Below are positions 14,923-15,860 of a DNA stretch of 15,860 bases, one piece after another. Source of the DNA: Spirochaetales bacterium (lineage in GTDB: Bacteria > Spirochaetota > Spirochaetia > Sphaerochaetales > Sphaerochaetaceae). The translations under genes and the position numbers were made by a program. Positions within the stretch are counted from its first letter, which is position 1, and every line of letters begins with the position of its first letter. The notes below the pieces were generated by a model. That model made no database searches and had not been told where the DNA came from. It worked only from the letters and a program-made list of their open reading frames with translations. Where the stretch lies: NCBI GenBank assembly GCA_012800465.1, contig JAAZJI010000024.1, positions 1 to 15,860 on the forward strand, in the 5' to 3' direction.

Positions 14923-15402
14923 CTATCGATGGCGTTTCATCAAAGTGGAGACCTGCGACCGCACGAAGGAGGCGGTATTTTTTGGCAACCCGTCGACGGG
15001 AAACCATTCCAGCCGTGAAAACTCCTCGTGCCGGACGAGATCCCGCGTTCCGGTCATGGGATATCCGTAGACTCTGAAGTGGTAGAAAGGGAGATCCTTC
15101 CGCCACAGGGGAGTCAGGAGGTCGGGATCCTCGACCGACAGCCGGATCTCTTCCCACGTCTCCCGGATGGCGGTCGCCCGATAGTCGGGCGTCGTCCCTT
15201 CTCCAAACCCGTCCTTCCGCTCATCCCATCCGCCGCCGGGGATCGACCACATGCCCGCTTGAGGGTGGTGCTTTCTCAATCCAAGAAGAACCTCCGTCTT
15301 CCCAAAGGCGGTTTTCCGCCACACCAGGATGCCCGCCCCATGGTAGGGGAGGCGATTCATCGCTCTTCCAAGAAGTTTGACTCCTGAACCGTTGGCTGAC
15401 AT
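14923..15402 (-). CDS. NUDIX hydrolase-like protein with modified Nudix box
   Basis: The 159-residue protein has the NUDIX fold pattern. Strand GAGILVWRK leads to TEVLLGLRKHHPQAGMWSIPGGGW, then a Nudix helix ending RETWEEI at 80-86, and the C-terminal FSRLEWFPVDGLP typical of the family. These enzymes cleave nucleoside diphosphates linked to another group. Two departures from the box are visible. About eight extra residues separate the GGG from the RExxEE helix, with Asp64 where Glu is usual, and the Gly after EEx is Arg87. The three helix glutamates (81, 84, 85) that bind metal are intact, so activity is possible. Met15 (ATG at 15360, after GGAAGAGCG) is a credible alternative start. The gene begins 4 bp after the stop of the small upstream gene, so they are probably co-transcribed. 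Confidence 0.8.
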   Translation of the reverse strand: MSANGSGVKLLGRAMNRLPYHGAGILVWRKTAFGKTEVLLGLRKHHPQAGMWSIPGGGWDERKDGFGEGTTPDYRATAIRETWEEIRLSVEDPDLLTPLWRKDLPFYHFRVYGYPMTGTRDLVRHEEFSRLEWFPVDGLPKNTASFVRSQVSTLMKRHR

Positions 15403-15406
15403 GATC

Positions 15407-15700
15407 CTATGTACTTACCTTCCAGCCGCCTGCGACGACTTCATCGCTTGAATCGTACGTTCCGAGCAGTTCATCGGTGTCCTCATCGAACACACGCAAG
15501 GTTCGGGCAAGCGCATCATCGATCGTGATATACCCTTTTCTGCCATCGAGATGATTGAGGGGACACCCCTTTTTAGCTCCATCGGGGCTGAAAGCGAAGG
15601 CGACGATATCGACTCGCTCCAACACATCGATGGTTCTTTTCTTCTGTTCCAAGCTCCACGCTTCCACGTAAGCGACCAATAAATCCCCATTTCTGACCAT
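15407..15700 (-). CDS. Small hypothetical protein
   Basis: I do not recognise this 97-residue protein. The ATG at 15700 is chosen because GGAAGGGGG lies directly before it; the frame stays open to an ATG at 15718, which has no Shine-Dalgarno. The sequence starts VRNGDLLVAYVEAWSLEQKK and is mixed alpha/beta. It is rich in acidic residues near the end (VFDEDTDELLGTYDSSDEV). There is no signal peptide or membrane segment, so it is probably cytoplasmic. It is followed after 4 bp by the NUDIX-like gene and starts 44 bp from the divergent transposase-like gene. Codon use is less GC-rich than in the rest of the window, which suggests acquired DNA. Confidence 0.5.
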   Translation of the reverse strand: MVRNGDLLVAYVEAWSLEQKKRTIDVLERVDIVAFAFSPDGAKKGCPLNHLDGRKGYITIDDALARTLRVFDEDTDELLGTYDSSDEVVAGGWKVST

Positions 15701-15744
15701 CCCCCTTCCAGATATCATGGATCTGTATCATTGGGGGGGATTAA

Positions 15745-15860
15745 ATGGACAGGAAATATACCCACGAACAGAAGCTTCAGTACCTGAGGGACGGCTATGA
15801 ATTCGTTCGTTCCGGTAACGGTACATATCAGGCATATATTGCTAAGGTTGGAGTTTCCAA
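15745..15860 (+). CDS. Transposase-like protein, 5' end only (IS3 orfA-type start)
   Basis: An ATG at 15745 preceded by GGGGGGGA opens a frame that runs off the window after 38 codons. The visible N terminus, MDRKYTHEQKLQYLRDGYEF, and the later YQAYIAKVGVS resemble the first helices of IS3-type OrfA and related helix-turn-helix transposase subunits. These bind the element ends. The local GC content is visibly lower than in the genes to the left. If this is an insertion sequence, its left end should lie between about 15700 and 15745, but I could not identify a terminal repeat. The call rests on a short N-terminal resemblance only. Confidence 0.5.
   Translation, partial: MDRKYTHEQKLQYLRDGYEFVRSGNGTYQAYIAKVGVS

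Noticed and set aside
14905..15030. IELYRW-containing plus-strand frame as IS4-type transposase remnant
   Set aside because: It is antisense to the NUDIX gene and too short; the resemblance is limited to a few residues.

Overview
The window is a gene-dense, GC-rich stretch of a diderm bacterium. There are periplasmic and outer-membrane exported proteins, a LolA-like lipoprotein-sorting factor and two signal-peptide proteins that look like outer-membrane beta-barrels. Gene style and content fit a Spirochaetota genome, perhaps Sphaerochaetaceae-like, but no marker gene proves this and the placement is an inference. TGA is used as a normal stop. No rRNA, tRNA, CRISPR array or clear rho-independent terminator was found.

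Left end (2-1416, + strand): the 3' part of a zinc/manganese-type ABC ATPase gene overlaps (ATGA) its membrane permease gene. The substrate-binding protein is presumably outside the window. The permease converges on, and overlaps by 41 bp, a minus-strand block running from 6930 down to 1376. That block encodes an MMPL/RND-family exporter, a periplasmic LolA-like protein, a beta-barrel-like protein and a LuxR-type regulator with about seven membrane helices. Tight spacing (4-bp overlap, 4-bp gap, 38-bp gap) suggests one operon for a trans-envelope lipid or lipoprotein route with its own membrane-embedded regulator. This is the most system-like part of the window.

Middle (6931-12626): pyruvate kinase reads rightward from a 132-bp divergent region that holds two inverted repeats and a possible 15-codon leader ORF. 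Its stop codon abuts the stop of a minus-strand cluster: MATE transporter, RluA-type pseudouridine synthase with an N-terminal extension, NYN-domain protein with a C-terminal winged-helix/LOTUS-like part, and a small outer-membrane-like protein. These overlap or lie close together and are probably co-transcribed.

Right end (12627-15860): 2,3-BPG-dependent phosphoglycerate mutase is followed by an XRE-HTH protein with an ImmA/IrrE-like domain whose HExxH motif is degenerate. Overlapping its 3' end is a broken reading frame (in-frame stop plus a homopolymer frameshift) that may be a decayed partner gene. Then come a minus-strand NUDIX-like hydrolase, an unrecognised small protein and, at the edge, the start of a transposase-like gene with lower GC. 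This end looks like accessory DNA; the rest looks like ordinary chromosome.
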